Origin: Paludibacter sp.
GTDB taxonomy: Bacteria; Bacteroidota; Bacteroidia; Bacteroidales; Paludibacteraceae
DNA length: 64,000 nucleotides
Assembly (NCBI GenBank): GCA_024710005.1
Contig: JANJVQ010000010.1
Span: 1 to 64,000, forward strand
Direction of reading: 5' to 3'
Numbering within the stretch: the stretch's first letter is position 1; every line of letters starts with the position of its first letter. Below the pieces are notes generated by a model that saw only the letters and a program-made list of their open reading frames with translations, searched no databases and was not told where the DNA came from. A program made the position numbers and the translations under genes. This document shows positions 34,561 to 44,054 of this stretch, piece after piece.

Positions 34561-37362
34561 TTATTTCCCCATCGTATTAAACTTATACGAAAACGCCAGC
34601 ATCACAAAACTTTTCAGCGTGTTGAATTGCCGGTCTTCTACATAGTTGCTGGTTATAATTTGGGAAACACTCAGTTGTTGCCTGAGAATATCGTTGAACA
34701 ACAAGGTAATGGTTCCGGAATTATTTTCCAGAAAGTTTTTGCTGATTTCCGCATTCCATAATAGTTCCTGCTGATTATATTCGTCGGAAAAACCGGTCAT
34801 TGACCTGTAGTTCATTTCACTTGAAACCGACCAGGATTTGGGCAGGTTAATTTGAGTACTCAGAAACCCTCCTAAAGATGAAATGTGCTTATCCAGCATG
34901 TTTTCATTCGAATAGGTCGTATTACTGAGTTCATACTTAACTTTACCCATCATGTAGAGCCAGTTCCATTTGAATGTCAATCCCAAATCCTGATTTAAAG
35001 TTGTGGTGGTGGCAATTGTTTTTTGACTTCCTGTGCTGCTATTGACAGTTGAAAAACCGATGTTATTACGTACTCCGGATCTGGTGTAGTTGCTTAGTTG
35101 AAAATTTGCAGACAACGGACGGTTATACATGAACATACCGGTTACATTCCATGAGCCGGACTGATTGACCGGACTGGTGGTTTTAATGCCGGTTTCTCCA
35201 TCATAATCGGTAAAATTGATGATGTCATTCAGGATATAATTTCCCTCGATGTTGACCAAGACAGATTGTTGATTTGTCCGGTTGTTGTCGTTGTAGCGTA
35301 ATCTTGACCAATGGGTGAATTGGGGCAGTAAGTCGGGATTCCCAACCCGGATATTTGTCGGACTGCTTTCATCTCTCGAAGGATCAAGCTGCGCAACAGT
35401 AGGAGAGGTAGATCTGCCCCGATAATCGAATCGGAGGTTTTTCCCGTTTCCCATGTTGTAAACTAAGTATCCGACCGGTGCGAAATTATACGTCTGTAAT
35501 CCGGGGAAAAAGGTGATGGTTGAATCTGTGCCTAATGCTGAACCATGCTGTATAAATGAACGACTTTCGATTTTCGAAGGATTAAAGTCGAGACCGAAGA
35601 CATAACTGACTTTACTTAATACGCCTCTGTAGCTGATTCCCAGTTGTTGTGTCAGGGTAAGGTTTTCGAGACTTTTACTGTACGGCAAATCCAATATCGT
35701 GTACTCACCGGTTTCAGGATCAGGCTTGAAAGTGTTTTTCATGTTTTCACGGCTGTCAGCCCTGAACCAATACACGAACTGTAAGGAGTGTTTGTCAGCC
35801 AATGGTTCAATATACGAGATATACAGACGATTGTTGAATCCGGATGTGTTAGTTTGCCAATGTTGATCCCGTATGACTTCCCGGTTGTTTTTTCTTCTGT
35901 AATAAAAGTATCGGGCATTGGTTTCTCCCGAACCGGTAGATGAATTATATCGTGAATCAATATTAAAAGACAACCTGCGTCCTTTTTTCTCGAACTGATG
36001 GGAAGCTGTAAATAGACCACGGAGATTTAGCCCTGGTGAAGTAGAACTAAACGAGTAATCATTGGTGTTAACTGAATCTCTTGCTTCGTTTCCTGCTTGC
36101 AATAAAGACATTCCGTCGGTATTCCGGCTTGTGATATTATAGGAAGCAGAAGGACTAAATGAAAATACCCACTTGTCGATTGCGCGTGTTTCGATTTTCC
36201 CGCTGAAGCGAATTTCCTGCGAGTTTACAATTTGCGTGATGGTATCGGTTTGATAAGATGTGCTGTCTTGTAAATAATATTGTCGCTTGGAATTACGGTT
36301 TACAATACTTTGATTTTGTCCATAAGAAATGTCTCCGTTGATTACCCAGGGAGATTTTCTTTCTTTTCCGGATGAAAAATTGATGCCGGTTGAGAAGGAC
36401 GAATTTAAGCCGGGCTTACCGCTACCGGTTGTGCTGCCGCTTCCCCCGATTGTCATGCCGTTGATATTATTGCCATTGACGACAATTCCGAGTTGCGTGT
36501 CTTCGTATAGCCTTGCAGCAAAGGAGTTGACCGAATAACGCAACAGATTTTCTTCACTACCATCGGGCTCTTGTCCGATGCCCAGGTTATTGCTTGATAA
36601 CCAGCCCCGTTTTTTCTCTTTTTGAATTCCGATGTTAATCACGATATTTTCTTCGCCGTCATCAATACCTGTTAGTTTCGACAGTTCAGACTTATCTTCA
36701 ATAACCTGTAACTTTTCCATGATGTGTGCAGGAATATTCTTGATGGAAAGGTTGGGATTACTGCGAAAGAAATCTTGTCCATCGACCATGACTTTCTTAA
36801 CTTCTTTCCCGTTTACGAAAATTCTTCCTTCTTCGTCAATGGTAATTCCGGGTAATCTCTTCAGTAAATCCTCCACGACAGCATTTTCTCGTAACCGGTA
36901 TGCAGTGGCATCGTATTCCATGGTGTCATTTTTAACAACCATTTCACGCCGTTGGGCAACAACCGATGCTTCGGCCAATACAATCGTGTTCTCCGGTATT
37001 AGTATTTCTCCCAGATCATAGCTGTTTTTTTTTGAGGTAATCTTTACCTCCTGATAGGTGTTTTGATATCCAATGCTGGTAATCAAAATCAAATACTCAT
37101 TAACTTTCAGGTCATTAAGTTGAAATATGCCGTCATCGTTACTGGTGGTACCTTTGATAAATGAACTGTCGTTTTTCAATAATAATTGTACTGATGCGTA
37201 TGGAAGAGGGGTTGGTAAATTGTTTTCAAGTGAGATAATCTTACCGGTGATAGATTTGATATCTGATTTAATCTCAGCAAATGTGTCATCTGCAAAAAGA
37301 TTGAACAGAAGGAATGCGATAATGAAGTATTTATTTAATGACAATAAATCGTTGTTTTGCAT
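34561..37362 (-). CDS. Outer-membrane beta-barrel receptor (OMP_b-brl_3/TonB-dependent-like)
   Basis: About 933 aa from ATG 37362, giving a good signal peptide (YFIIAFLLFNLFADDTFA); upstream in-frame ATGs lack one. An N-terminal CarboxypepD_reg-like domain (GIFQLNDLKVNEYLILITSI) precedes a plug-like region with RLPGITIDEEGRIFVNGKEV and VMVDGQDFF. About 650 residues of beta-barrel follow and end in an aromatic C-terminal strand. This group transports or binds unknown ligands and has no SusD partner here. A consensus promoter lies 52 bp upstream. Confidence 0.85.
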   Translation of the reverse strand: MQNNDLLSLNKYFIIAFLLFNLFADDTFAEIKSDIKSITGKIISLENNLPTPLPYASVQLLLKNDSSFIKGTTSNDDGIFQLNDLKVNEYLILITSIGYQNTYQEVKITSKKNSYDLGEILIPENTIVLAEASVVAQRREMVVKNDTMEYDATAYRLRENAVVEDLLKRLPGITIDEEGRIFVNGKEVKKVMVDGQDFFRSNPNLSIKNIPAHIMEKLQVIEDKSELSKLTGIDDGEENIVINIGIQKEKKRGWLSSNNLGIGQEPDGSEENLLRYSVNSFAARLYEDTQLGIVVNGNNINGMTIGGSGSTTGSGKPGLNSSFSTGINFSSGKERKSPWVINGDISYGQNQSIVNRNSKRQYYLQDSTSYQTDTITQIVNSQEIRFSGKIETRAIDKWVFSFSPSASYNITSRNTDGMSLLQAGNEARDSVNTNDYSFSSTSPGLNLRGLFTASHQFEKKGRRLSFNIDSRYNSSTGSGETNARYFYYRRKNNREVIRDQHWQTNTSGFNNRLYISYIEPLADKHSLQFVYWFRADSRENMKNTFKPDPETGEYTILDLPYSKSLENLTLTQQLGISYRGVLSKVSYVFGLDFNPSKIESRSFIQHGSALGTDSTITFFPGLQTYNFAPVGYLVYNMGNGKNLRFDYRGRSTSPTVAQLDPSRDESSPTNIRVGNPDLLPQFTHWSRLRYNDNNRTNQQSVLVNIEGNYILNDIINFTDYDGETGIKTTSPVNQSGSWNVTGMFMYNRPLSANFQLSNYTRSGVRNNIGFSTVNSSTGSQKTIATTTTLNQDLGLTFKWNWLYMMGKVKYELSNTTYSNENMLDKHISSLGGFLSTQINLPKSWSVSSEMNYRSMTGFSDEYNQQELLWNAEISKNFLENNSGTITLLFNDILRQQLSVSQIITSNYVEDRQFNTLKSFVMLAFSYKFNTMGK

Positions 37363-37413
37363 GAATTTGATTTTCTGAAACGACACAGGTTTCATCTTCC
37401 TGGGTAAGAAATG

Positions 37414-37444
37414 CAAAACTAACAAAAAAAGTGCTTAATACAAA
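37414..37444 (-). promoter_or_regulatory. Bacteroidota-type promoter of the beta-barrel receptor gene
   Basis: On the minus strand TTTG (37441-37444), 19-bp spacer, TAGTTTTG (37414-37421). The perfect spacing and a start codon at 37362 make this a strong call and support the internal start over the longer frame. Confidence 0.75.
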
Positions 37445-37472
37445 GCATTAACACGTGAATTAATGGCGTTGA

Positions 37473-39503
37473 TCAGCTATTTACATATTTTAATATTGTT
37501 TTGATTAACTCATTTCGATTGATGGGTTTTGAGAGTATATCATTAAACCCTGCTTTTTGTATTTTAACTCTTTCTTCGGTAAAAGCATAAGCCGTCTGGG
37601 CAATAAGTGGTATGGTGCGATTTGATTTCCGTATTCTCTGAGCAGCTTCGATACCTGATATGCCGGGCATTCTGATGTCTAACAGTAGTAGGTCAATGTC
37701 TGGGATTGAATTTAGTTTTTCTAAGGCTTCCAAGCCATCATTGGCTCTCGTTATGTGAATATTTTTATGTAACAACAGATTTTCAAGGTAAAGAAAACTG
37801 ATCTCGTCATCTTCTGCAACAAGGATATTCAGTGGTCTTGTGAGGGAGTCGAAAGTAAGCTGATTATGCTCCGTGGTTTTTTCGACTTGCCCGATTGGTT
37901 TGAAAGGAGTTGTGAAGTAAAATGTACTCCCTTTGTCAACTTCCGATTCAACCCATATCTTTCCACCCAACATTTCAACATAAGCTTTTGAAATAGCTAA
38001 TCCGATTCCAGAACCTTCGTGCGAACGGGTAATGTCGAGATCGGACTGTACAAAACGGTCGTATATCGCGTTTTGCCTGTTTGCCGGGATGCCACATCCG
38101 GTGTCTTTTACGTAAAATTCCAACATGTCTTCTTTAATTTTATAACCAAAATTTATACTCCCGGTTGTCGTAAATTTTATAGCGTTTTTTATTAAATTGA
38201 TACATACTTTTTCCAGTAACGATTTGTCTGTTTCAATGAGCAATGAGTTATCGGTTAATTGATTATCCAGCGTGAGTGTTAAGTTCTTTTCGGTAGCCTG
38301 ATTACAAAAGAAATGCAATAATCCCGTCATAAACTGTTCAAGGTACACTTCAGACTTATGGAGGATAATCTGATTGCTTTCAATCTTTGAAATTTCTATC
38401 ACGTCATTGATGGTGTTTAGCAAGCGGTTACCACTTTTCTTAACGATGTCTAAGTATTTCTTTCGATCTGTCTCCATCAGATCATGATTGTCCAACAAAT
38501 CAATAAATCCCAGGATACCGTTCATGGGAGTACGAATTTCATGGGAAATGTTTTGCAGGAAGACTGTTTTCAGGTGATCGCTTTCTTCCGCTCTTATTTT
38601 GGCCGTCAGGAGTTCTTTTGTTTTAATCTTAACAGATTGTCTGAGAGAATAAATAAAGGCAAGGGCGAGTAACGCGACAATCGACATAACAGCCAACAAC
38701 CATTTGATAGGTAAAGGAATACCATGTTCATGTTGGTGAATGTCAAGCCAGTTGTGCAATGAAATAAAATAAGCAGATTCCGGATCATTTTTTAACCGTG
38801 CAATGTTTTGGTCAAAAACTCCTAATATATCCTGTGGAATATGTTTGTTAAATCCGAAGTATAATTCATTGGGTTGGAATACGATGCCGGTAGGGACTAT
38901 ACCCGGATCAAATTCATCAGAGAAATAGAAAAAGCGGTCAGCTACAATTAAATCAACTTCATCCTGAATCAATGCGTCTTTGGTTGATTCATAATCTTTG
39001 AACGTGATAACCTCATAATCTAAATCGAATTTCTTTTTTATTTTTATTGACAATAGTTCTTCCTGATACGAGTCTTTTAACAAACCGATTCTTTTACCTT
39101 GTAGTTCGTTAATTGATTGTATGCTGTTAGATTGTTTTGCAAAAATCTCAAGCCAGGTGCTTATTACCGAAAGGTGGTTGAAATTGAATAAAGAGTCACG
39201 TTTGGTTGTATAAGCCATATCAGGTAAGATATCAATTTCTCCCAACGAAAGCTTGTTGAGAAGGGCCGACCAATCATCGTGAACATATTCAAGAATTAAG
39301 TTTTCTTTATTCGCGATGTCTTTTAGAATATCAATAAAAATTCCATCGGGTTGTTCTTCATCGTTGATGAATATTTTAGGTTTATTTTGATAAACACCTA
39401 CTCTCAACGATTTATCAGGCATGCTTTCGTAAGCTGATGCCGGACAAAGCATTATGAGCATAAACAATAAACTGATCAGCAGGATAGGATTTGTTTTTGT
39501 CAT
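37473..39503 (-). CDS. BvgS-like hybrid sensor histidine kinase with periplasmic solute-binding domain
   Basis: 676 aa. Signal peptide; periplasmic SBP_bac_3 domain (LRVGVYQNKPKIFINDEEQP to about residue 255); one TM helix (WLLAVMSIVALLALAFIYSL, about 268-287). Then HisKA with FLQNISHEIRTPMNGILGF (His about 320), HATPase_c with DTGCGIPANRQ and GSGIGLAISK, and a C-terminal receiver with LLLLDIRMPGISG (phospho-Asp). No output domain and no Hpt, so the signal must pass to another protein. It probably senses an amino-acid-like solute (family inference). Transcribed alone between the purine permease and the receptor gene. Confidence 0.92.
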   Translation of the reverse strand: MTKTNPILLISLLFMLIMLCPASAYESMPDKSLRVGVYQNKPKIFINDEEQPDGIFIDILKDIANKENLILEYVHDDWSALLNKLSLGEIDILPDMAYTTKRDSLFNFNHLSVISTWLEIFAKQSNSIQSINELQGKRIGLLKDSYQEELLSIKIKKKFDLDYEVITFKDYESTKDALIQDEVDLIVADRFFYFSDEFDPGIVPTGIVFQPNELYFGFNKHIPQDILGVFDQNIARLKNDPESAYFISLHNWLDIHQHEHGIPLPIKWLLAVMSIVALLALAFIYSLRQSVKIKTKELLTAKIRAEESDHLKTVFLQNISHEIRTPMNGILGFIDLLDNHDLMETDRKKYLDIVKKSGNRLLNTINDVIEISKIESNQIILHKSEVYLEQFMTGLLHFFCNQATEKNLTLTLDNQLTDNSLLIETDKSLLEKVCINLIKNAIKFTTTGSINFGYKIKEDMLEFYVKDTGCGIPANRQNAIYDRFVQSDLDITRSHEGSGIGLAISKAYVEMLGGKIWVESEVDKGSTFYFTTPFKPIGQVEKTTEHNQLTFDSLTRPLNILVAEDDEISFLYLENLLLHKNIHITRANDGLEALEKLNSIPDIDLLLLDIRMPGISGIEAAQRIRKSNRTIPLIAQTAYAFTEERVKIQKAGFNDILSKPINRNELIKTILKYVNS

Positions 39504-39542
39504 TTACCAGCATATTTAGTTTGCCATTGTATAGACAACAAA

Positions 39543-39570
39543 AAAGAGCGTCTTTTGTTAGACGCTCTTT
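39543..39570 (-). terminator. Rho-independent terminator after the purine permease
   Basis: Stem AAAGAGCGTC/GACGCTCTTT (39543-39552 and 39561-39570), 8-nt loop, followed on the minus strand by a U run. It starts 9 bp after the permease stop. Confidence 0.85.
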
Positions 39571-39578
39571 CTATTTTA

Positions 39579-40868
39579 TCAGATAAATATGTATTTCAGT
39601 ATAAATAATACTGCCAGAACGTACATTCCGATGCTAAGCTTTTTGAAATTCCCTGCAATCAGGTTGATAACGACATAACTTAATACACCCAGCGTAATTC
39701 CTTCAGCGATGCTGTATGCCAGTGGCATGGCAATAATACAGATGAATGCCGGAATGGTTTCCGAGAAATCTGTAAATTCCAACTCCTTGATTGGTCCCAG
39801 CATATAAAGTCCTACCAGAATAAGAGCCGGAGCTGTTGCAGCACCCGGGATGGCTAAGAAGATTGGAGAGAAGAAAAGCGCCACAGCAAAACACAAAGCT
39901 GTAATCAGGGCAGTCATTCCGGTTCTTCCACCTTCTGAAACACCGGCAGCACTCTCAACATAAGTTGTAACGGTACTGGTACCTAACATGGCGCCTGCTG
40001 TTGTTCCAATGGCATCAGCCATAAATGCTTTTTTGGCGTTGGGTATTTTTCCGTCTTTGTCAAGCATCCCAGCTTTAGTGGAAACACCGACCAAAGTTCC
40101 CAATGTGTCGAAAATGTCAACGAATAAGAACGTAAACACAACAATCAGCATATCAAAAGTGAAGATTTCGCTGAATTCGAATTGGAAGAATATCGGCTCA
40201 ATGGATGGGGGAGCACTGATAAATCCGTTAATTTGTGTGATACCCAGTGGAATACCTATCAACGCTGTCAGGATGATACCGATCAATAAGTCGCCTTTTA
40301 CCTTTTTTACAACAAGAACGGATGTGATGATTAATCCAATCAGACCAAGCAAAGCTGTTCCCGAAGTAATGTTTCCCAATGAAACTAAGGTTGCATCGTG
40401 ATTCACGATGATACCGGCATTCTGCAAGCCAATAAAAGCGATGAATAACCCGATACCTGCACTGATAGCGGTTTTTACAGATTTTGGAATGGCGTTGGCA
40501 ATAGCTTCGCGAACATTGAACGCAGTTAACAAGATAAATATTACCCCTTCGATTAATACAGCTGTCAACGCGAATTGCCAGGTATGCCCCATACCCAATA
40601 CAACTGAAAAAGCAAAGAAAGCATTTAATCCCATACCGGGGGCGAGAGCGAAAGGCAGTTTAGCCCACAAGGCCATCACTAAGGTACCAATGATAGCTGC
40701 AATAGCTGTCGTGGTAAAGAGCGCATTGGGATCCATTCCTGCGGCCGACAAGATATTCGGGTTCACGGCCAGAATATAAGCCATGGTCAGGAAGGTGGTT
40801 ATGCCGGCTATAATCTCCGTACGTGGAGTGGTACCGTTTTCCTTTAGTTTGAAGAATTTTTCTAACAT
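39579..40868 (-). CDS. NCS2 family purine (guanine/hypoxanthine) permease, AzgA-like
   Basis: 429 aa, about 12-14 hydrophobic helices. Opens with EIIAGITTFLTMAYILAVNP, the AzgA/PbuG-type TM1 signature; LAPGMGLNAFFAFSVVLGMG is TM3, and VFTFLFVDIFDTLGTLVGVS is the TM8 nucleobase-binding segment. Proton-coupled uptake of hypoxanthine or guanine (possibly adenine) is the family role. It lies 80 bp after a DUF5020 outer-membrane protein gene, suggesting paired outer/inner membrane uptake. Confidence 0.92.
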   Translation of the reverse strand: MLEKFFKLKENGTTPRTEIIAGITTFLTMAYILAVNPNILSAAGMDPNALFTTTAIAAIIGTLVMALWAKLPFALAPGMGLNAFFAFSVVLGMGHTWQFALTAVLIEGVIFILLTAFNVREAIANAIPKSVKTAISAGIGLFIAFIGLQNAGIIVNHDATLVSLGNITSGTALLGLIGLIITSVLVVKKVKGDLLIGIILTALIGIPLGITQINGFISAPPSIEPIFFQFEFSEIFTFDMLIVVFTFLFVDIFDTLGTLVGVSTKAGMLDKDGKIPNAKKAFMADAIGTTAGAMLGTSTVTTYVESAAGVSEGGRTGMTALITALCFAVALFFSPIFLAIPGAATAPALILVGLYMLGPIKELEFTDFSETIPAFICIIAMPLAYSIAEGITLGVLSYVVINLIAGNFKKLSIGMYVLAVLFILKYIFI

Positions 40869-40948
40869 GATTATTAAATTTTAACCACAAAAGGCGAAAA
40901 TAATGGATAGTGTTCACTATTCACTATTCGCTTACATGTGGTTTATTA

Positions 40949-41614
40949 CTATAAATTGTATTTAACAGCAAGAGTTGGACAAGCTTTGAATCCGGCTACG
41001 CCTGCGAAGTTGTATCCCAATTCAATTTCGCCTCCGGCAGAAATTTTCTTGTTGAAGTTGTACCAGAGCTGTGGTTCGGATAAGAAAATATAAGATGAAC
41101 CGAAGAATGTTTTTTCGCGCCAGAAATCAGCAAAACCGGTAAAGGAAAGTTTTCCCTGTAGCATATTCATATACCAAACTGCTGTCAACTGGAAGTTGTG
41201 AGGATCAACATTTCCCTGAATCAGTTTATACATGGCTGAAAGAGAGATTCCTTTTGAGAAATCCTGACTGTTCAGACTGTAGGTTCCACCTAACAGGTAA
41301 GCATTGTTGATTTGGAAACTTGCTCCACCGTTTTCGGCATGTAACCCACCATTGTACTCAACGTGAGCCGATAAGGGTCCATCCCAGAATTTCAGTTCCC
41401 GTGCAATTTCGAAGTAAGCTTCGGTCGGACCGCCGGCATTGTAGTTCATGTCCACAAAGTAGAACAAACTACCGTTTGCATCCGGTTTGAAACGTTCGAT
41501 CGTGCTGGTGAGATAATTTCTCCCTTGCCCGAAATCGTAATGTAGCTGAAGATTAGTCTGTGCAACCAGACCTGCACCTGCAAACAGCAAGCAAGCTAAA
41601 ATCAGTTTTCTCAT
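40949..41614 (-). CDS. DUF5020 outer-membrane protein (Tsx-like nucleoside channel)
   Basis: 221 aa. Signal peptide (ILACLLFAGAGLVAQ). The rest alternates aromatic and polar residues, as in a 12-strand barrel (LQLHYDFGQGRNYLTSTIER; FYFVDMNYN; SFTGFADFWREKTFFGSSYI), and ends in a C-terminal strand (CPTLAVKYNL). DUF5020 proteins resemble Tsx nucleoside-specific channels. Upstream of the purine permease on the same strand and preceded by a perfect promoter, it probably admits nucleosides or nucleobases through the outer membrane (inference). Confidence 0.82.
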   Translation of the reverse strand: MRKLILACLLFAGAGLVAQTNLQLHYDFGQGRNYLTSTIERFKPDANGSLFYFVDMNYNAGGPTEAYFEIARELKFWDGPLSAHVEYNGGLHAENGGASFQINNAYLLGGTYSLNSQDFSKGISLSAMYKLIQGNVDPHNFQLTAVWYMNMLQGKLSFTGFADFWREKTFFGSSYIFLSEPQLWYNFNKKISAGGEIELGYNFAGVAGFKACPTLAVKYNL

Positions 41615-41664
41615 GAATGTTGAATTTAAATAATTAATAAATGTTGATATTTATGAAAATCACA

Positions 41665-41695
41665 CAAAAGTAAGAAAACGGTATAATTTAACAAA
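41665..41695 (-). promoter_or_regulatory. Bacteroidota-type promoter of the DUF5020-permease pair
   Basis: Minus strand TTTG (41692-41695), 19-bp spacer, TACTTTTG (41665-41672), 51 bp before the DUF5020 start. No purine riboswitch-like fold is evident in the 130-bp leader region. Confidence 0.75.
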
Positions 41696-41744
41696 AAATA
41701 TGGGTGCTAAAATGGGGTAATTGTTAATAAGTTTTGAATATTTA

Positions 41745-43925
41745 TCAAAACCAGAACCCAATGTTTACTGAAGTGGTCAATTTATTATACACGTCTGAGT
41801 AGCCCAGCGTAAACTCAACCGGACCAAATGGCGATTTATAGGAGTAAGTTATACCGCCACCTATGATTGACTTATATGTGTTGAAACGGTTGAATTCATC
41901 ACTGTGCAGCAGTAAATTTGCCGCGAGTGTAAGGTGATGTTTTTTGTAGATGTTGGCTCTGTACTCAACGCAACCGATAAAGGTGTTTTTTCCGGTTGAC
42001 CAAAATGAAGGTAAACCGTAGAAAGGTAGGTGGTGGTTGAATCTGACTTCATAATCCTTTGCTGCGATGAAGTTACCCAGCTGAAGAGGTACATCACTGA
42101 ATATAGTACGACCATACGCATTTAACATCAGTGTAGATTGTCTTGTTAACGCAATGCTACTTCGGTTTTTCAGCATCCAGATTGGATTTATGATATTGAA
42201 AACCAAATCCTCGGTAAGAGAAAATTCCGTGTATAATTCACTTCCTTTTGTTGGAAAGTAATAGTCATTCAGACTGTCATAATGATAATAGCTATACAGA
42301 TGATAGAAAAACTTACCGCCTCCGGCTGACGAATAATCCGGTAGCAGACCATTTACATTAAAGATTTCACCCCCATAAAACTCTTGTTTAACACCTCCAC
42401 CTACGATGGAATGTCTCAAAAAGGGTTGATAGGTAAATAATTTTAATGAAGTGGTATAAAGCTTCGTATCGAAATGGTTATTTTTAGACGTGAAAATGGT
42501 AGCCTGATTAAAGTTTCCATCTGCCTGAATGGCTATTTTAGGCAGTTTCTCCCTGTCGAGTTCTGCCAACACGCTGAATCCGGGATTGGCTGAGATATCA
42601 GCTGTAAATGACAATAAACCGAATGTTTTGGTGTAGTCTTTTCGGGTTGAGTTTAATACAACAGAAATGCCGCTTCTCGTATTCAACCGCATGCCGACAT
42701 TGATGTTCCAGGCCTTTCCTTCTTCGATATAAAAATGCAGTATTTTACCGTTTTTATCATCATCCAGTTTGAAATATACCCGTTTGAAGACACCCATACC
42801 GTACAGGGAGTTGATCGACTGTTTAATGTCGTCATAACTGTATTCTCCCGGGAATGTTTTGTTAATCATGTTGGTCAACAGATTGTCGGACATGGAGTAG
42901 TTCCCTGAAAATTTAATGCCGGTAATTCTCCATTTTTGTTGTTCGACAAGTTTAGTGGGTACGGTTTTATATAGAAGTTTGTGTTTGGTTTTCAGTTCTC
43001 TTAACTGGTCTACGACTGCCAGTGCCGAGTTTGTTCCCCTTATCATCAGGGTGTCCAGTGCTTGTCTGCTAAAACTGGAAGTATAATAACCAGTAATATC
43101 AGGTCGAATGATGACATCACATAAACTGTTGTTAATGGAATCTTTATTCAAGGAATAAAAATTGATAATCTGGTTGGTTAGTTTGTCTAAAGACCCAATT
43201 TGATCTGCCTGATAGAGGTCTTTACGCAAGTCAACACCGATAATGATATCTGCACCCATTTTTTTTGCCACATCAGTTGGAAAGTTATTAACCAAACCGC
43301 CATCGACCAATAAATAGCCATTGTGTTTTCCGGGGACAAAAACTCCCGGAATTGCCATGCTGGCGAAAATGGCTGTAGGAAGAAACCCTTCGGTCATAAC
43401 GATTTCTTTTCCCGTTTCCAGATCAGTACCCACGCAGGAAAATGGTACCGGAAATTTTGTGAAATCGGCATTTTCGGGAAGATTTGCCGTCAAGCCACAA
43501 AATAAATTCAGTACATTTTGGCCGTTAACCATGCCACTCGGTAAGGTCGGAAACTTATTTTCGGCTACCGGAAGTGTGATGACATAACGTTGCTGTTCTG
43601 TTTTGGATGTTTGATCTAACTCACGACGAGGCACATAATCGGAGAGCAGTTCCGGCCAGTTGCCTTCTTTGGCTAACTTAATGATGTCATCTGCTGTATA
43701 TCCGATGGCATATAGTCCGCCCACAATACTCCCGATACTGGTTCCAACAACAATGTCAATAGGGATTTTTTCTTCTTCCAACACTTTCAGCACACCGAGG
43801 TGCGCAAAACCCTTAGCGCCTCCACCGCTTAAAACCAAAGCAACTTTGGGTCGTTCAGAAGCCTGAGCCTGACTCCAAAACGAACAGAATAATAGTAAAA
43901 TCAGCGTTAAAAGCTTACGAAACAT
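41745..43925 (-). CDS. PlpD-like patatin phospholipase with POTRA and BamA-type barrel
   Basis: 726 aa from ATG 43925, which starts a signal peptide (KLLTLILLLFCSFWSQAQA); the longer frame to 44054 overlaps the divergent gene. The patatin domain has the oxyanion loop LVLSGGGAKGFAHLGVL, nucleophile GTSIGS and catalytic Asp DGGLVNNFP. A single POTRA-like segment follows (RITGIKFSGNYSMSDNLLTN), then a 16-strand Bac_surface_Ag barrel ending in FWF. This is the type Vd/PlpD layout, although many Bacteroidota members are simply outer-membrane lipid hydrolases. All catalytic residues are present. Confidence 0.92.
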   Translation of the reverse strand: MFRKLLTLILLLFCSFWSQAQASERPKVALVLSGGGAKGFAHLGVLKVLEEEKIPIDIVVGTSIGSIVGGLYAIGYTADDIIKLAKEGNWPELLSDYVPRRELDQTSKTEQQRYVITLPVAENKFPTLPSGMVNGQNVLNLFCGLTANLPENADFTKFPVPFSCVGTDLETGKEIVMTEGFLPTAIFASMAIPGVFVPGKHNGYLLVDGGLVNNFPTDVAKKMGADIIIGVDLRKDLYQADQIGSLDKLTNQIINFYSLNKDSINNSLCDVIIRPDITGYYTSSFSRQALDTLMIRGTNSALAVVDQLRELKTKHKLLYKTVPTKLVEQQKWRITGIKFSGNYSMSDNLLTNMINKTFPGEYSYDDIKQSINSLYGMGVFKRVYFKLDDDKNGKILHFYIEEGKAWNINVGMRLNTRSGISVVLNSTRKDYTKTFGLLSFTADISANPGFSVLAELDREKLPKIAIQADGNFNQATIFTSKNNHFDTKLYTTSLKLFTYQPFLRHSIVGGGVKQEFYGGEIFNVNGLLPDYSSAGGGKFFYHLYSYYHYDSLNDYYFPTKGSELYTEFSLTEDLVFNIINPIWMLKNRSSIALTRQSTLMLNAYGRTIFSDVPLQLGNFIAAKDYEVRFNHHLPFYGLPSFWSTGKNTFIGCVEYRANIYKKHHLTLAANLLLHSDEFNRFNTYKSIIGGGITYSYKSPFGPVEFTLGYSDVYNKLTTSVNIGFWF

Positions 43926-43978
43926 AACAGAAGTTTTATTACTTTTCAAAAATACGGATAATATTTTGATTTTTTTGA

Positions 43979-43998
43979 TATATTTGTTGCCAAAGTTA
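43979..43998. promoter_or_regulatory. Divergent -7 boxes between the patatin and sugar-dehydrogenase genes
   Basis: TATATTTG on the plus strand (43979-43986) and TAACTTTG on the minus strand (43991-43998). Both fit TAnnTTTG and lie in the 129-bp divergent spacer. -33 elements are not convincing. Confidence 0.45.
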
Positions 43999-44054
43999 TG
44001 CGATAATTGTTGTATTATATATTTCTGCGACAAATTTAATAAATATTCAAGCAA

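Noticed and set aside
40408-40779. 123-codon plus-strand frame antisense to the purine permease
   Set aside because: Mirror image of hydrophobic membrane-segment codons; no independent evidence.
43321-43866. Several plus-strand frames opposite the patatin domain
   Set aside because: They overlap the conserved GxSxG and Asp motifs of the sense gene and show no protein features.
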